64,000 bases of DNA from Bombardia bombarda (taxonomy: Eukaryota > Ascomycota > Sordariomycetes > Sordariales > Lasiosphaeriaceae): NCBI GenBank assembly GCA_030512295.1, contig JAULSR010000008.1, positions 1,054,001 to 1,118,000 on the forward strand, read 5' to 3'. Positions 1-11,576 of the stretch are shown here, piece by piece (positions within the stretch are counted from its first letter, which is position 1; every line of letters starts with the position of its first letter). A model generated the notes under the pieces. That model made no database searches and had not been told where the DNA came from. It saw only the letters and a program-made list of their open reading frames with translations. The position numbers were made by a program, and so were the translations under genes.

Positions 1-390
1 ACCATGTACCGCCCCTACCACAGGGACCCGCTCTACGACATGACCAGGCGCTACTACGAGGCCTTCGAGTGGCTCATGCGTGACCTTGACGGCAGACCGC
101 ACTGGGCTAAGAGCTTCGACGTCTCGTCGGACGAGATGGCGGCCTGGTACGGGCCCGACTTTTGGGCCTGGCGCGCCGTGCGCGACGGCGCCGACCCCGA
201 CGGCCTGTTCGTCGGCCCCTGGCACAGGCGCTACCTCCTCAGCGCGCAAAAGCACGGCGCCGGGCCGGACCTCGAGCCGCTGCGGTTCGAGGAGCGCGGC
301 TTTGATTTCCTGCCGGCCAAGGACGGCGGCCTCATCGCGTCGGGATACCAGGTCGATCCGCCCCACGGTAGCAGGACGGCTGAGCCGTAG
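1..390 (+). CDS. ALO1: D-arabinono-1,4-lactone oxidase, 3' end (partial)
   Basis: This is the last 129 codons of a gene that begins before the window; the frame is open from base 1. ALO oxidises D-arabinono-1,4-lactone to D-erythroascorbate with a covalently bound FAD, the last step of fungal erythroascorbate synthesis, usually at the mitochondrial outer membrane. The sequence shows the C-terminal ALO domain signature GRPHWAK at codons 31-37, with aromatic-rich flanks typical of the family. The FAD-binding half is outside the window, so FAD attachment cannot be checked. The final 30 or so residues are a variable tail. It is convergent with the next gene. A related sugar-lactone oxidase of the same VAO-type family is the main alternative. 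Confidence 0.82.
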   Translation, partial: TMYRPYHRDPLYDMTRRYYEAFEWLMRDLDGRPHWAKSFDVSSDEMAAWYGPDFWAWRAVRDGADPDGLFVGPWHRRYLLSAQKHGAGPDLEPLRFEERGFDFLPAKDGGLIASGYQVDPPHGSRTAEP

Positions 391-1822
391 AACGGTGGAT
401 ATTTAATGCTGCGGAATCCGCGGGACGTCACCGTCGTTGCCCGTGACCCGCTCTTTCCGCTCATCAGGAACCGGTTCATGCCGCTTGGCGCAGGTCGGGC
501 GTATGGCTTGGGTCGGAACATCACGGACTTGGTGCGCGAAGACGAGCTTTACTATATGTAATCACCATGGGGGGCAGGCTGGCATGTTCCCCTTTTATCA
601 GGCATATCACCCCTCGTTGCCGCCTGATGTGCTGCAGGATTGATTTATCAGCGTGTGTTGACGGGAGTTTTGTTTTATCCAGCCTGCAGCAGCAGCAGCA
701 GCAGCAGCAGCATTCGTTTTACTTTATTTGTGTATTTTTTGGGTATCTTTGGGGGGTTTGACGATCAGAATTACCAAGCAGTCGATGCCGATAAACGGGC
801 AAGCGTAAATAGGTAATGTATATAGTATATCCACTGTGCCCCTTTTCACTGTGTCCCTTTTCACTGTGTTTCAGATGATGAGCAAAGCCATTCTCTTTTG
901 CGCCGGCTGTCTATTCCGCTACAACCGTGGCTGCTGCTCGCTTCTTTCCATAGTCAGTACTATAAGTCAAATACCAACCAATATGGGACAAAGGTCTTTT
1001 GTGAAATGAGTATGTATTTCGAATATCATTCATCCCCATACACCCCCTGATTAAGCCCCTGCTTTCGGGTACAGACAGACAGGGTTCATCACCCCTTTTG
1101 AGTTGCATCGGGCGGTATACGTACAATGTCAACAAACCACCCCTTCAACATCAGTGTCCATCTTCCCAAGCACACCAACTCTTCCAGGAACAACAACCTG
1201 GATACAACAGACGTAGGCACAACTTCCAATCAGAGGCACATTCTATCGCCCCAGCCGGCCAGCCTGCCCGCTTGCTTGCTTGCTTGCTTGTACTATATAT
1301 GCCAACGGGGAAAACACCCCCATACATGTTGCCATGCAAGGATCATTCTTGGAAACAATATGACACCTCCTCTCCACAAACATAAAAAAAGGAAGAACAA
1401 AGAATCATAACAGAATAGTCCGTAACCCATATCCCATATCCCATATCGTCCACGGTTATGTCCCGTGACAAAAGTCATACACACACACTCTCAGTCTCTC
1501 TCTCTCAAACATATAACCCATAAGCCATATGTACATACATACATATCCTCGTTCGTTCGTCATCATCATGCCACTTTTCCGAATCATCACAACGACACGC
1601 CCTGGCTTTCCACCGCTCGCTACCACAATGCATAAAAAACGCCCCAGTATATGCAATCCCGCCTTTTCTTTCAGAACCAAACCAAGACACCATACCCCAA
1701 AAATTGAAAACCGGACAGGAAAAAAAAAGACAACAACAACTCAAATCATCATCATCACACCGTTCCCCTCCTGATCTGGCTCTTCCTCACCTTTCTCTTC
1801 TCCGTAAACCGCCTCGCCCTCC
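391..1822. other. Convergent intergenic region
   Basis: This 1.4 kb lies between two converging genes and should hold both 3' UTRs. I see no supported gene. It contains a short CAG tract near 686-712, a TTGC tetranucleotide run near 1268-1289, CT- and CATA-rich microsatellites near 1490-1550 and many short chance ORFs without family resemblance. Confidence 0.6.
686..712. repeat. (GCA)n trinucleotide tract, about 9 units
   Basis: A short GCA/CAG run downstream of the ALO-like gene. It lies outside any supported coding region, probably in or near a 3' UTR. Confidence 0.8.
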
Positions 1823-2744
1823 TCACCCCCAGCTTCTCGCTCCCACCACCTCCCCCCCTCCAACATCCCCCTCACCACCCACCCCACTGGCCCCAAACAC
1901 CCACCGCGGCCTCGTCTCCGGCACCCCACTATACAGCCCCATCTGCCTCAACATCTCCTCCCGGCTCCTGCACGCCTTGAACGCCCGATCCCCCAGCAAG
2001 TCGTCGTTCGCCAGGAAGCTCACAATCTCCGCCAGACACGTCACCGCATGCGGCAGCCGGAAGGCGCGCCGGCCGGGGAGCAGCGCCAGCAGCGCCGCCA
2101 GATACAAGACAAGCAGCGCCAGCACGGTCGCGAAAGCGGGGATATTGGGGAAGACGAGCACCGCGCCCGCCGGCGCCGTCAGCGCCATGAACATGCCGCC
2201 CGCGAGCGCCGGTATGGCGACGAACAGCGTGGCGAGCAGGGAGATGCCCGCGACGCGCCAGTGGCCGTTGCGCAGCGCGGCGACGCTGCGCAGGACCGGC
2301 GCGCCCGCGGCGTAGTCGGCGAGGAGGGAGACCTCGGCGGGGGCGCCGCCGCGCGTCGACAGGGCGGCCCACGGCTGCAGGACGCGCATGTTCTGGTCCA
2401 GGGATTGGAAGAGCAGGAACACGATCGTGCCCAGCAGCGAGGGGAGGAAGCTGTACAGGAAGTCGGCGGCCGAGAAGGCGCCCGGCCCGGGGGCCGCCGA
2501 GAGCCACGGGAGGAAGCCGGCCGTGATGTGGGTGGAGGGCAGGAAGGAGACGACGAAGAGGGCGAGGAGGAGGACGAAGGCGGTGATGGCGAAGCAGAGC
2601 AGCTGGTTGGTGCGCAGGCTCCAGGGCAGGTGGCGGTGGCGGTGGCGGGCTGGCGGGGAGGCTGCTGTGGCGGCCTCCAGGTCGTGGTGGTCGCCTGTGG
2701 ATAGTCCGCCACCGGTGGCTGCCATAAGGCCCTGTTTCTCGTGC

Positions 2745-2777
<33 letters not shown>

Positions 2778-4538
2778 CGTTCTTGTCTCGTCATGACTGC
2801 CGCCCTGGCCTGCTGCGGGTTCAGCGCGGCCAGAGGGCCGATGTTGTCCACGGGGCTCCCGATGGTGTACCAATAGCCCGGCTTGCCGTTCTTCCACGTC
2901 CAGTAGCCGAGCTTGATGTTGACTTGTCGGCGGAGAGCGAATCGGATGCCGTCGCGGGTCCTGGCCATCTGGGTGCCTCTGTAGTCCCCCGCCGTGTTTG
3001 TGTCCGAAACAATGGTGATGATGTCGGCGAGCGATCTCGGGTCCCATATGAGGCCGGTGTTCCCCACTGTCGCCCAGTATCTCCAGACAATGACGGTCGA
3101 CCCGAAAAGCGCCAGGTACAGCGCCACGAGAGTCCACGCCACGCCTTGGACGGTCGACCACCTCCAGCTCTTGTCCACATAGACCACCGTAAACAGGGCG
3201 CTCTGGAGGGGGATGGTTATGTTCATCAGCCAGGCGACCAGAGCTGGGATCCATACATTCCAGCTGCCGGTCAGCTGCGGCCATAGAAATGACGTGGCGT
3301 ATAAGTTCTGGAAGATGGCACCCTCCCGCTCATCGTCGCGGTCGGATGCGAGGCGCACAAAGGGCAGTATGCGAATTATAGTAGTGGTTATAAACTGCGT
3401 GTATAACAGTATGACGGCTGCTAAAAGCTGGGGGAGGATGCGAAAGAGGAAGTATCGGCCCCCGTAGATGTCATCGTAGGGAAAAAGGCCGTGGTGAAGC
3501 TCGGAGTAGACAGCGCAGAATATGAGAGCGGCAACCATTAGTAAACACAGCGCCATAAAGGCCATCAGCGAAGCTGTCCGCAAAACTGGCGGCACAAAGT
3601 TCAGCCCGGGTAGCCCTATTGCCCTTTGGCCGCCGATCCTGGCAACAATGGCCTCTCGGCTGATGGGACTCCATTCATGAGGCTGCGCCTTTCTCCGTCC
3701 ACCTTTCAGGAGAGTTGAGGCGAGTGAGTCTGCCGATGCGGCGGGATTATTATTTGGGTGTGCTCTGAAAGGGGTTTGGAACCGCCTGTAATCAGGCCGA
3801 AGATGTTCGTTGTCTGGAACATGAGTCGATAATAGTGGTTGGGTGGGCAACGGGACCGGTACGGGTGCTGGTGGTAGCACTGACGGCGGCAACGTGCTTA
3901 TTTGATCCTGCTGGTCCTGCTGGTGCTGCTGGTGCTGCTGGTGCTGCTGGTGCTGCTGGTGCTGCTGCTGGTGTTGCTGCTGCTGGTGCTGGTGCTGGTG
4001 CTGCTGGTGTTGCTGGTCCTGCTGCTGCTGCTGTGGCCGAGGAGGGGTCGGATAGTAATAACTTAGTCCTCCTTGATCGGAATAGAACTGAGAGTCAGGG
4101 TGGTCGTCCTCTTCGCTGGCGGATGAGCCGCTGGCTGAGTAGCCCGTGTCTCGATCGCGGGTGAGGGCTTCGATGGCGTACTGGATATAGGGTGTATCGT
4201 CAACCCCGGGGGTCACGACGCCAGACAGTCTGGCGAGGTGGTCTCTGAAGTCAGGTTGCATAGTGGTGGTGGTGGCACCTTGGCTTGGTCCCCAGTCTTG
4301 TCGTGGGTGGCGTAAGGACGATGATGATGATGGGGACTGCAGGTCTGAAGCCCGTGAAGCCCGTGAAGCCCGTGAAGCCCGACGGAATGGGCCCTCGATG
4401 ATGATGGGACGAGCATAGGGTTGCGCTACTGCAGGTCCAGAGCGACGGCGGTTCGGCCCGTACAGCTGATGCTGCTGCTGCTGCTGCTCAGACTGGGACT
4501 GAGACGGAGACTGGGACTGAGACTGAGACTGAGACTGA

Positions 4539-4569
<31 letters not shown>

Positions 4570-4801
4570 ACTGGGACTGAGACTGGGACTCAAACGAAGT
4601 GAAGAGTGACGGGGGAGTAGGGGCGTGTGGAACAGCTGTTGGGAGCGTTGGATGGGAAGAGAGTGATGCAGGTCGGGACGACACATAATAGTCTGGTGAG
4701 CCGTGACGGTTGAGGTCAATAGTGGTCGTCTCCTCGCCCGACTGGGTGCCCGACTGGGACTGGCTTGATGACGTTGTCGCTGCTGGATAGGGTCCTAACA
4801 A
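1823..4801 (-). CDS. DUF3433 multi-pass membrane protein
   Basis: A single-exon 992-residue protein. The N-terminal 380 residues are disordered and dominated by repeats: a Ser-Gln run at about 70-104, RAS triplets at 141-152 and a His/Gln-rich run at about 257-300. From about residue 409 there are several hydrophobic segments, then a hydrophilic loop with a Gln run, then a second hydrophobic half. This duplicated membrane layout and motifs such as LIWDP and GYWTWKNGKPGYWY fit the fungal DUF3433 family, whose biochemical role I do not know. Probably a plasma-membrane or endomembrane protein. The start at 4801 opens the long frame; a later ATG is possible because the N-terminus is low complexity. 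The minus-strand GC-rich C-terminal half throws long shadow frames on both strands, which are not genes. Confidence 0.8.
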
Positions 4802-5891
4802 GGCGGCCTCTTATGAGCAAGGTGTTGCAGTTACGGGCAAGGGTAGCAAGGACAGGCAAGAACGACTGCACATACGATGGAGCTGTAGGGCCTGTTCCAC
4901 ATGGTCGAAGCTTAAGTCCTGATAGCTCATGCTTGCTAGGAGCACACGAACCGAGCTGCCCTAGAACTGTGCCTTTTTTTTCTTCTTCTTTGGAGGGGGG
5001 GCACAGCCAAGTGGGCTGGGCTGGGATGGAGCTCTCTCTCAATGACGAAGAGTGAGTGAGTGAGACAGGGGAGAGGAAGACTCGGTTAGAGTAGTCAAGC
5101 AACCCTCCACTCAGACGACTTGACTAATTGCCAGTACGAAATGCGAGGTGCAAGAGGTAGCAGGAATGATGCATATTGTAGGAATGTGTGAGTGGAATAG
5201 TAGTGAAATATGGGCTGGAGGCTGCGTGAGGCTCCCGCCGTGCAATTGCACCCAAGTGGTGCGCTGTCGCCCTTTTTTTTATTTTTTTTTTACACGAGGT
5301 TGGGTGGTGACCCCAACCACCGACTTTGGCACTTTGCCATGGATGGTCCAAGCCGAAAGTGCACCATCAAAGCACTCCCCAAAAAGACACAAACCTGCAG
5401 GCCAGGCCATGTTGAAACACCCAGCCGTTGCGTCAATCGGTTGCAAGCGCCGCCCACCGTTTGGCAATCAATTGTCAATTGCCAGGTGCAGGGAAGGAGG
5501 AACAAGTCAGAGAAAAGATGACGGGGCCAAGAGGGCCTAAAAATCTGGGGCTGGATACGTACCACCCAGTGCGGGACAGGGTTCGTGCTCAGCGACCTAC
5601 CCCAACATCCCACGTCTGTTGCCCCCCCATGTCTCCCGTGCATTGGCATTGCATCCCACCCCTGTCCATCATTGGATGCTCAGGCACCCAGCACACTGGC
5701 CTTGGTTTTCTGATGGAAGCCCGACCACTGAGTTCTCTGATGCAGGGCTGCACCAGTTGCAGAACCAATGCAGGTCCCATTTCCAAAATTAACATCACGA
5801 CGCTGGATAGAGACCATCACCAATGGGTTATAAGTCTAATTCGTAAGCCTAGAAAAATGATACTTGGTATTAAAAAAGAAGAATCACTACC
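4802..5891. other. Intergenic region, promoter side of the DUF3433 gene
   Basis: It lies between the start of the DUF3433 gene and the stop of the choline kinase gene, both on the minus strand. It contains T-rich and CT-rich tracts (about 4974-5000 and 5270-5292) typical of fungal promoters. No supported gene. Confidence 0.6.
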
Positions 5892-8572
5892 TTAGTGACG
5901 GACAGTCTTGAGTCTTGCCACAAGCTCAGCAGGCAACTCCTCGGGCTTGACAAGTCCCATCAAGACACAGTCTCCCCAGAAGAAGAAGGCACGCTCTTGC
6001 GCGTACGACAGGTAGTCAAATGCGTCGTCCTCATCTGCCGCATCATCTCCCTCTTCCCCCTCCTCGAGGTCACCACCACCCAAGGCCTCGGGGTTTGGAA
6101 GCAGCTTCAGCCCAGGAATCTTAGCCTGGACGATGCCCCACGCCACCCACTGCGCGCTGTTGGCGATGCGCCAGATGCGCGTCTCCTCCATCAGCTCCTG
6201 GATCCGCTTCTCCGACTCCTCCTCGCGTCGCGCCTCCTCCTCCTTCCACGCCCCGGGCGGGATCCGCGCGTCGAGCATGAACTCGACGATGGAGCTCGCC
6301 GAGCTGGTGCTGTGCAGCGCCGGGGTGCCCCCCGATGGCGTCGTCACCTGCTGCGGCGCCATCTTGGGTGTTGAGGACCCTGGAACGCGGGGTCTGTGTT
6401 CGACGTAGGCCTTGATGAAGCGTCGCTGCTGTTCCGGGTCGGGGTACTTGCTCGTATCGCAGGCATAAGGCGCCACGGCATCGTGGTAATTGTAGGTCCA
6501 TTCTGAGAAATGATTGGCGAACTCATAGCCCGCAACATTTGCGGCGGCGTATTCAAAATCAATGACGATAAGTTGCTTGTGCTCGTTGGCGGGCTGCAAC
6601 AGCGGCGACTTCTTGTCGTCGGGACGAATCCGTAGAATATTGCCATATTGAGTCTGGTCATGGTCAGCCATGGTCAGCAACTCCATTTTGATCTTTGAAG
6701 GGGGCACAGAATAACCCACATCATTATGTGCAAACACCAGCTTGTCCCGAATCCTCTTTCGATTGCCGTAGTAATCGTCCAGGAACTTTCGGTATTTCTG
6801 CACCATTGCCTTGAAAGCCGCCCATTCTACACCGCAGACAAACCCCCTCGTCTTCCAGGCATCCTTTGGTCCAACTACCGCGCCCTGGGGCGGCTCCGTC
6901 AAAAGCTGCTTGTCGAGAAACATGACCGTCTTCTCGGCCTGCTCAAGCCACTTGACCCAGTTCATCCAGACCGAAGGCCCTTCGTCCTTCTCCTCCTCAA
7001 GCAATTCCACGCCGTCATGAAGCTCCCTCATGCGCTTGGCAATCTGCTTGGACGTCTCCGGCTCCCGCAGGTTGGGCGGGGTCAGAGTAGTAGCATTGAA
7101 GAACTGCTCGAAACGGCCGTTGAGAAACGTGCCCAGCATCCGGGGGCCAATCTTCTTCCTGGCAAGCCGCCTGAGCACGCTCAGCTCCTTCTCTCGGTCG
7201 ATGAGGTGTTCCACCTGTGGCCCGTATATCCTCAGCAGCACCTTTGTCGGCTGCTTTTTTCCCTCCTGCGGAGGCAGCACTGACTCAGGCGGCGGTGATA
7301 CGACGTAGACGGCGTTTGTCAAGGCCCCGCTAAGACGCTCGACAGAGATGGCGTCTCCGGAGTTGAGCGGCACCCGCCTCCACCCCCTGAGCTTGAGCGT
7401 GTGCGCCAGTCGGATGATTTCGTTCTTGAACGAGAGCCAGGCCTGCTTCTCCTTCTCTTCCTTGCGGCTCGAGAGGGAGACGGTATCGTCTGCGATCGCT
7501 TTCCCGCCAGAATAGCTCATGGTCTTGGAGTTATCGAGGAAGGCATCGCAGCTCGGCACAACTACATCGCCATCAAAGAACTCGGTGTCTGACGACACAG
7601 TCCGAGTGAGACTCAGGCTCTTGGCGGATTTTCGATGATGTCTTCGCCCAAGATGAGGTCCCGGGGCTGGGATGTTGTTGAGGCCCAGAGCGGACATGCT
7701 ATCGTCGAGGATTCTCTGGAGTCGGTCAAGCGACACCTCACTTGACTGAGAGTCAACTGAAGGGGCACGCGCTCGACCAGTGCCAGGCTCTGTAGAAGAA
7801 GATGGTTCGTTGTCTCTACCCAGCGGGGGTGGTTTCCGTCGGGAAGATAGTTTCAGAGACATTTTGGTCTCTCTTTTCGTCTTCTCACGCTGGAGCCACT
7901 CGGCTAACTGAGACACCAGCTTCTCACTCGCCCTGTCTAGCCGGTGACGATGGTGGGAGTGAGGCTGCACCTGCGGAGAATCTTCAGCACCCACGGATGG
8001 GGAAGCTGCAGCCAATAAACTCCCGCCGCCCTCGCTGCCCAGGCTGGCAACTGAGGCCCTCGAGCTGGTTGGGAGAGGGGGCCGTCCATGGAGTCTCTTA
8101 GCAAGCCCTGCGGTGATTTGCTTCTTCAGAGGAGACTCTTCATGAGGCAATGGCTGCGCCGGTGGTTCTGGCTCTGCGATCTGCACAGCTATATTCCGAG
8201 GTTAACAGCAGCCCACTCTCGGCGGGAACTAGACGGCTATGTGTTTAACTAGCGAGCTGTTGGGGTGGTGATGTAGCATTTGGAGATGTCTATTCGCCAT
8301 TGGCAAATGGAAGGGCGACTTTTCCCCAAAATCTCAGCTTGGTCAGGCACAGATGCAATCATAAATCATGTATAAACTTGACTCTACATCCGACACGTCA
8401 AACTTGACGGGAGCCCACGCACACCGGTTGGACTCAAAGAAAATACACAAATGGAAACTGACATACCTTTGCCCAACGAACCCAACGGCTGCGTTCTATC
8501 ACTATCGGTAGCATCAGGCTTCATGGCTGAGCGCCTCGGCTGAGTTGAGGCGGTTGATGATGTGGTAGACAT
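5892..8572 (-). CDS. CKI1: Choline kinase (choline/ethanolamine kinase family)
   Basis: Phosphorylates choline with ATP, the first step of the CDP-choline route to phosphatidylcholine, in the cytosol. Model: exon 1 8572-8467, exon 2 8173-6720, exon 3 6653-5892, giving 773 residues. The N-terminal third is a disordered Ser-rich fungal extension. The kinase core has the nucleotide-binding region (LLRIYGPQVEHLIDRE), the catalytic loop HND...TQYGN (HND at about 518-520, split by intron 2) and the IDFEYAAAN metal-binding motif. Intron 2 (6654-6719, 66 nt) has donor GTGGGT, two CTGAC branch points and a CAG acceptor. It is in frame and stop-free, so a naive reading keeps it and separates HND from TQYGN by 22 residues. 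Intron 1 (8466-8174, 293 nt) has a clear GTATGT donor; the acceptor is chosen by frame and is less certain, as is the start. Ethanolamine may also be a substrate. Confidence 0.88.
6654..6719 (-). other. In-frame, stop-free intron inside the kinase catalytic motif
   Basis: 66 nt; donor GTGGGT at 6719, two CTGAC branch motifs and acceptor CCAG at 6654. Removing it joins HND to TQYGN, the continuous catalytic-loop motif of choline kinases. Retaining it adds 22 residues with no stop codon. Confidence 0.88.
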
Positions 8573-9590
8573 TGCCGACACCGTAATATGTTTCTCTCGA
8601 CAAGATAAAGATGGGATCGAATGTCCCGCGCGCGCAAGCACCTGTCTCTTTTCAGATAACCCCCAACTTCCTTCAGGCAGCCTCCTAATCAAGATTGCTT
8701 TTGGGGATTAAAAGGTTTTGGTGAGTAAACAGCAGCGCCTGCTTGTCTTAACTGCGACTTTCAAGAACCAAAGTAAATCACAGCAATGCAATGCTCTCGT
8801 GCTTTCACAGGTTTGTCGCAAAAAGAGCGGCAGGCAGGATGTTGTGTGGGGAAACAAGCACAGGGGCACGCACGCACGAGGGGTACGGGACGGTATGATG
8901 GAGGGGCTGAGCCTGGAACGATTTCCAGCAATCTACGGTGTAACCCACCACTATGTACCTTATCTATCTGCCTAAGACAGAACCACTAGTTCTAGAATAG
9001 AGGGGGGACCACCCAGCAAAAAGGGACCAACAGCCATCCCCGACGGGCGCCCCGCCTATGCCTCCGCCGCGTGGGTACCGAAACTACTAACGAAAAACAG
9101 TTGCAGTGTGTGTGTGCTCCCCATGACGTAACGCGGGCGGGCGATAAGAACAGCACTTAATCTATTGGGATAAGCAAATATAAAAACCCCAAACCTATCA
9201 TGTACCTGGGATAGGAAACCAGGTTGTCCCTACCTTACCTACTTTACCTATGTTGAGGAGGGTGTGAGTCAATGGTTGGCTGCTCAAGTCTACCTAGAAT
9301 GAAGCCACTTCTGCAACCTGTCATGTGGCCCTCACACGAGTCAGGGGGTTACGATAGTGCGTTTAAACGGTTCGTTTCGTTCGCATGCCCTTTACGTGAA
9401 TGTTAAAGGGACCCTCAAAGCCTCATGAACTGGAGCCGTTGGCAAGCTCGGAGAACAAGCCACATTACACCGTCTCCTAGCTACCTATGCCATGCCTTAT
9501 TTTTATTTACAAGTATAGTACATTTTTCCAACATCATTCAAAAATAGAGTGGCGGATTATTTCCCCTAATAAACACACAACCCCTCCCCT
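8573..9590. other. Intergenic region between choline kinase and SCO1
   Basis: About 1 kb upstream of the choline kinase start and downstream of the SCO1 stop. It contains ACCTACC-type runs (about 9225-9250) and AT-rich sequence near 9495-9550 where SCO1 transcripts may end. No supported gene. Confidence 0.6.
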
Positions 9591-10645
9591 TCACACCGTC
9601 GTCGTCGTCGTCGTCGCCGCCGGAATCCTCAACACCCCCTTCCAATCCTTGACATGATCCACAATCACTTTGGCCGCCTGCTCCGGCGAGTGCTGTCTGC
9701 CCAGCGCCTCGACAAAATCCCCCTCAGGATCCATCAGGTAAAAGTAGATGCTATGATCGACCAGATAATCCTGCCCCGGTTTCACCTCGGTCGGCGTGCT
9801 AAAGTACACGCGGTACGCCTTGCACATGGCTTTCACCTGGTCGTACGTGCCCGTCAAACCAACAAACCCCTGGTGGAACTCGCCGAGGTACTCCTTGAGC
9901 ACCGCGGGCCCGTCGCGCGCCGGGTCGCACGTCACGAAGACGGGCACCAGCGCGCCCTTGTGCTCCGCCTCGACCAGGTCGAACATCTTGGCCATCTTGT
10001 CGAGCTCCTCGGGGCAGATGTCGGGGCAGTGGGTGAAGCCGAAGTAGACCTGTGATGAGGCGGGAAGATGTCAGCACGTGTATGAGAATTTGAGAATTGA
10101 GGAGCAATATGGGGGTGAGTTACTTACCAGAGAGTACCGGCCCTTCAGGTCCTTGTCCGTCACCGTCTTGCCGTTCTGGTCAATCAGCTCGAACGGGCCT
10201 CCCACCTTGGGCCGGCCCACCCCTTTCGCCGCGTCGGCTACCCTCTGGCGCTGCATGCGGCCCTTTTCAAACTCAAAGTACCATAGCAGACCGCCGCCCG
10301 TGAGGACGAAGAGACTGCCGGCTTTCCAGGAGAAGGGCTGTTTGGGCGAGAGAAAAAAAAAAGCATTGTGTTAGTCTAGGGGGACCCGTGTCATGGTGTT
10401 GGTAGAGCGCGGGCATGTTGGTTGCATCATACCCCGGAGCGGTATCGACTCTTTGCCTCCTCCACCGTCTTGTATTTGAAGGTCCGTTGCGCCAATGGCT
10501 GGGATTTGTGTGAGCATGTCGGTGTTGGCCTTCGGGGGTGCTGCGCGTTGCGGGCTGTGGAAAGCAGTCGTTGGCATTGTCGCGACGGCGTACTTTGCAG
10601 AGCATTCATGACGGCGCGCATCGGCGCTGTTGATTGTTGCAGCAT
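9591..10645 (-). CDS. SCO1: SCO1/SenC family copper chaperone, mitochondrial
   Basis: Delivers copper to the CuA site of cytochrome c oxidase subunit 2; anchored in the inner mitochondrial membrane with its thioredoxin-like domain in the intermembrane space. Model: exon 1 10645-10433, exon 2 10337-10128, exon 3 10049-9591, 293 residues. Exon 1 encodes an Arg/Ser-rich mitochondrial presequence (RLLSTARNAQ), exon 2 opens with one membrane segment (about 77-92) and exon 3 starts at the copper motif CPDIC (C149, C153). The distal copper-ligand His is H240 in DYLVDHS. Donors are GTATGA and GTAAGT; acceptors AACAG and CACAG, with a CTAAC branch point in intron 1. A run of Thr codons precedes the stop (TTTTTT). 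Several in-frame ATGs exist in exon 1, so the exact start is open. Confidence 0.92.
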
Positions 10646-11576
10646 CGTGATGTATGTGGTGCTGCGTTACTATTGTTGCGAATGTTGTGATAAGGGTGTC
10701 AATCGGTCGGGCAAGCTCCAGAGCCTCAAGCCGTAAAATCTCCAAATGGGGAATGCTCGGTTTAACGTTCGATGCCAGTGTGGGGCGGGAGCCTACCTAA
10801 CCGGTTCAGCTTACCAGATATGCAATTAACGTATGCACTTATGCCTCTAAGCTGGATGTATAACGGGGAGCTGCCCCTATCCATGCGTTGTTTGTCATGG
10901 ACGATGACGGTGACGGTTACATCATCATCAAAACAATCAACATATCCCAAAATGCACCTAATCTGGCACATACCAAAGTAATGTACAGCGACACGGCCTA
11001 TTCGTTTTTTCTAATAAAAAAAATTGGTTTTTTTTATCTATCTGTAATGGCCCGAGATACGTGATTCCTTCCCATCGCTACTGCAATGTTGTGCTGTTCT
11101 CTTTCAACCTCATTCTGGTTCTGGTCAACCTCCATGCAACGATACAGGGAACCCGCCCGAAACAGATATCCATCTTGAAGCAAATAACCTTGAAGCAAAT
11201 AAAGCCTCTTCACAATAGTCTTACAGTTCAGGCCAGTTTATCCCCTTCCCCCCCCCCCGGCCCCTACACCACACACGCCCCCGCCCCACAACTAACGCCC
11301 CAACTTCAGCACCATCCACCCCATCCACCCCATTCAATCCTCTGTTTCACTCTGTGAGAAACCAGTACTTGAGAACGCCCACACTCTGACAATTAACATA
11401 TAGTTGGCTCAGACCACAAACAACATATTTTTTTGGTGATTTTAGCTTTTCTTTCTCGATTCCACTCAGCGAAATGGCTGTCCTTGATGCCCGGCCTCTT
11501 TTTTTTTTTTTAAAAAAAAATGTGCTTGTAGCGCACCGTTCTTGGCCCGCGCCTTCTTCCCCTTTGATTGTTGTCC
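10646..11576. other. Intergenic region upstream of SCO1
   Basis: It lies between the SCO1 start and the stop of the next minus-strand gene. It contains T and A homopolymers (about 11500-11520), a C9-10 run near 11250 and CCACC-rich sequence. No supported gene. Confidence 0.6.

Noticed and set aside
2048..2876. Long GC-rich frames on both strands inside the DUF3433 gene
   Set aside because: Biased Arg/Gly/Ala/Pro composition and complete overlap with a well-supported coding frame show they are shadows.
8983..8996. CCACTAGTTCTAGA, identical to part of a common cloning-vector polylinker
   Set aside because: Only 14 bases match, the flanks differ and the surrounding sequence looks genomic. Coincidence is likely, although a vector screen would settle it.
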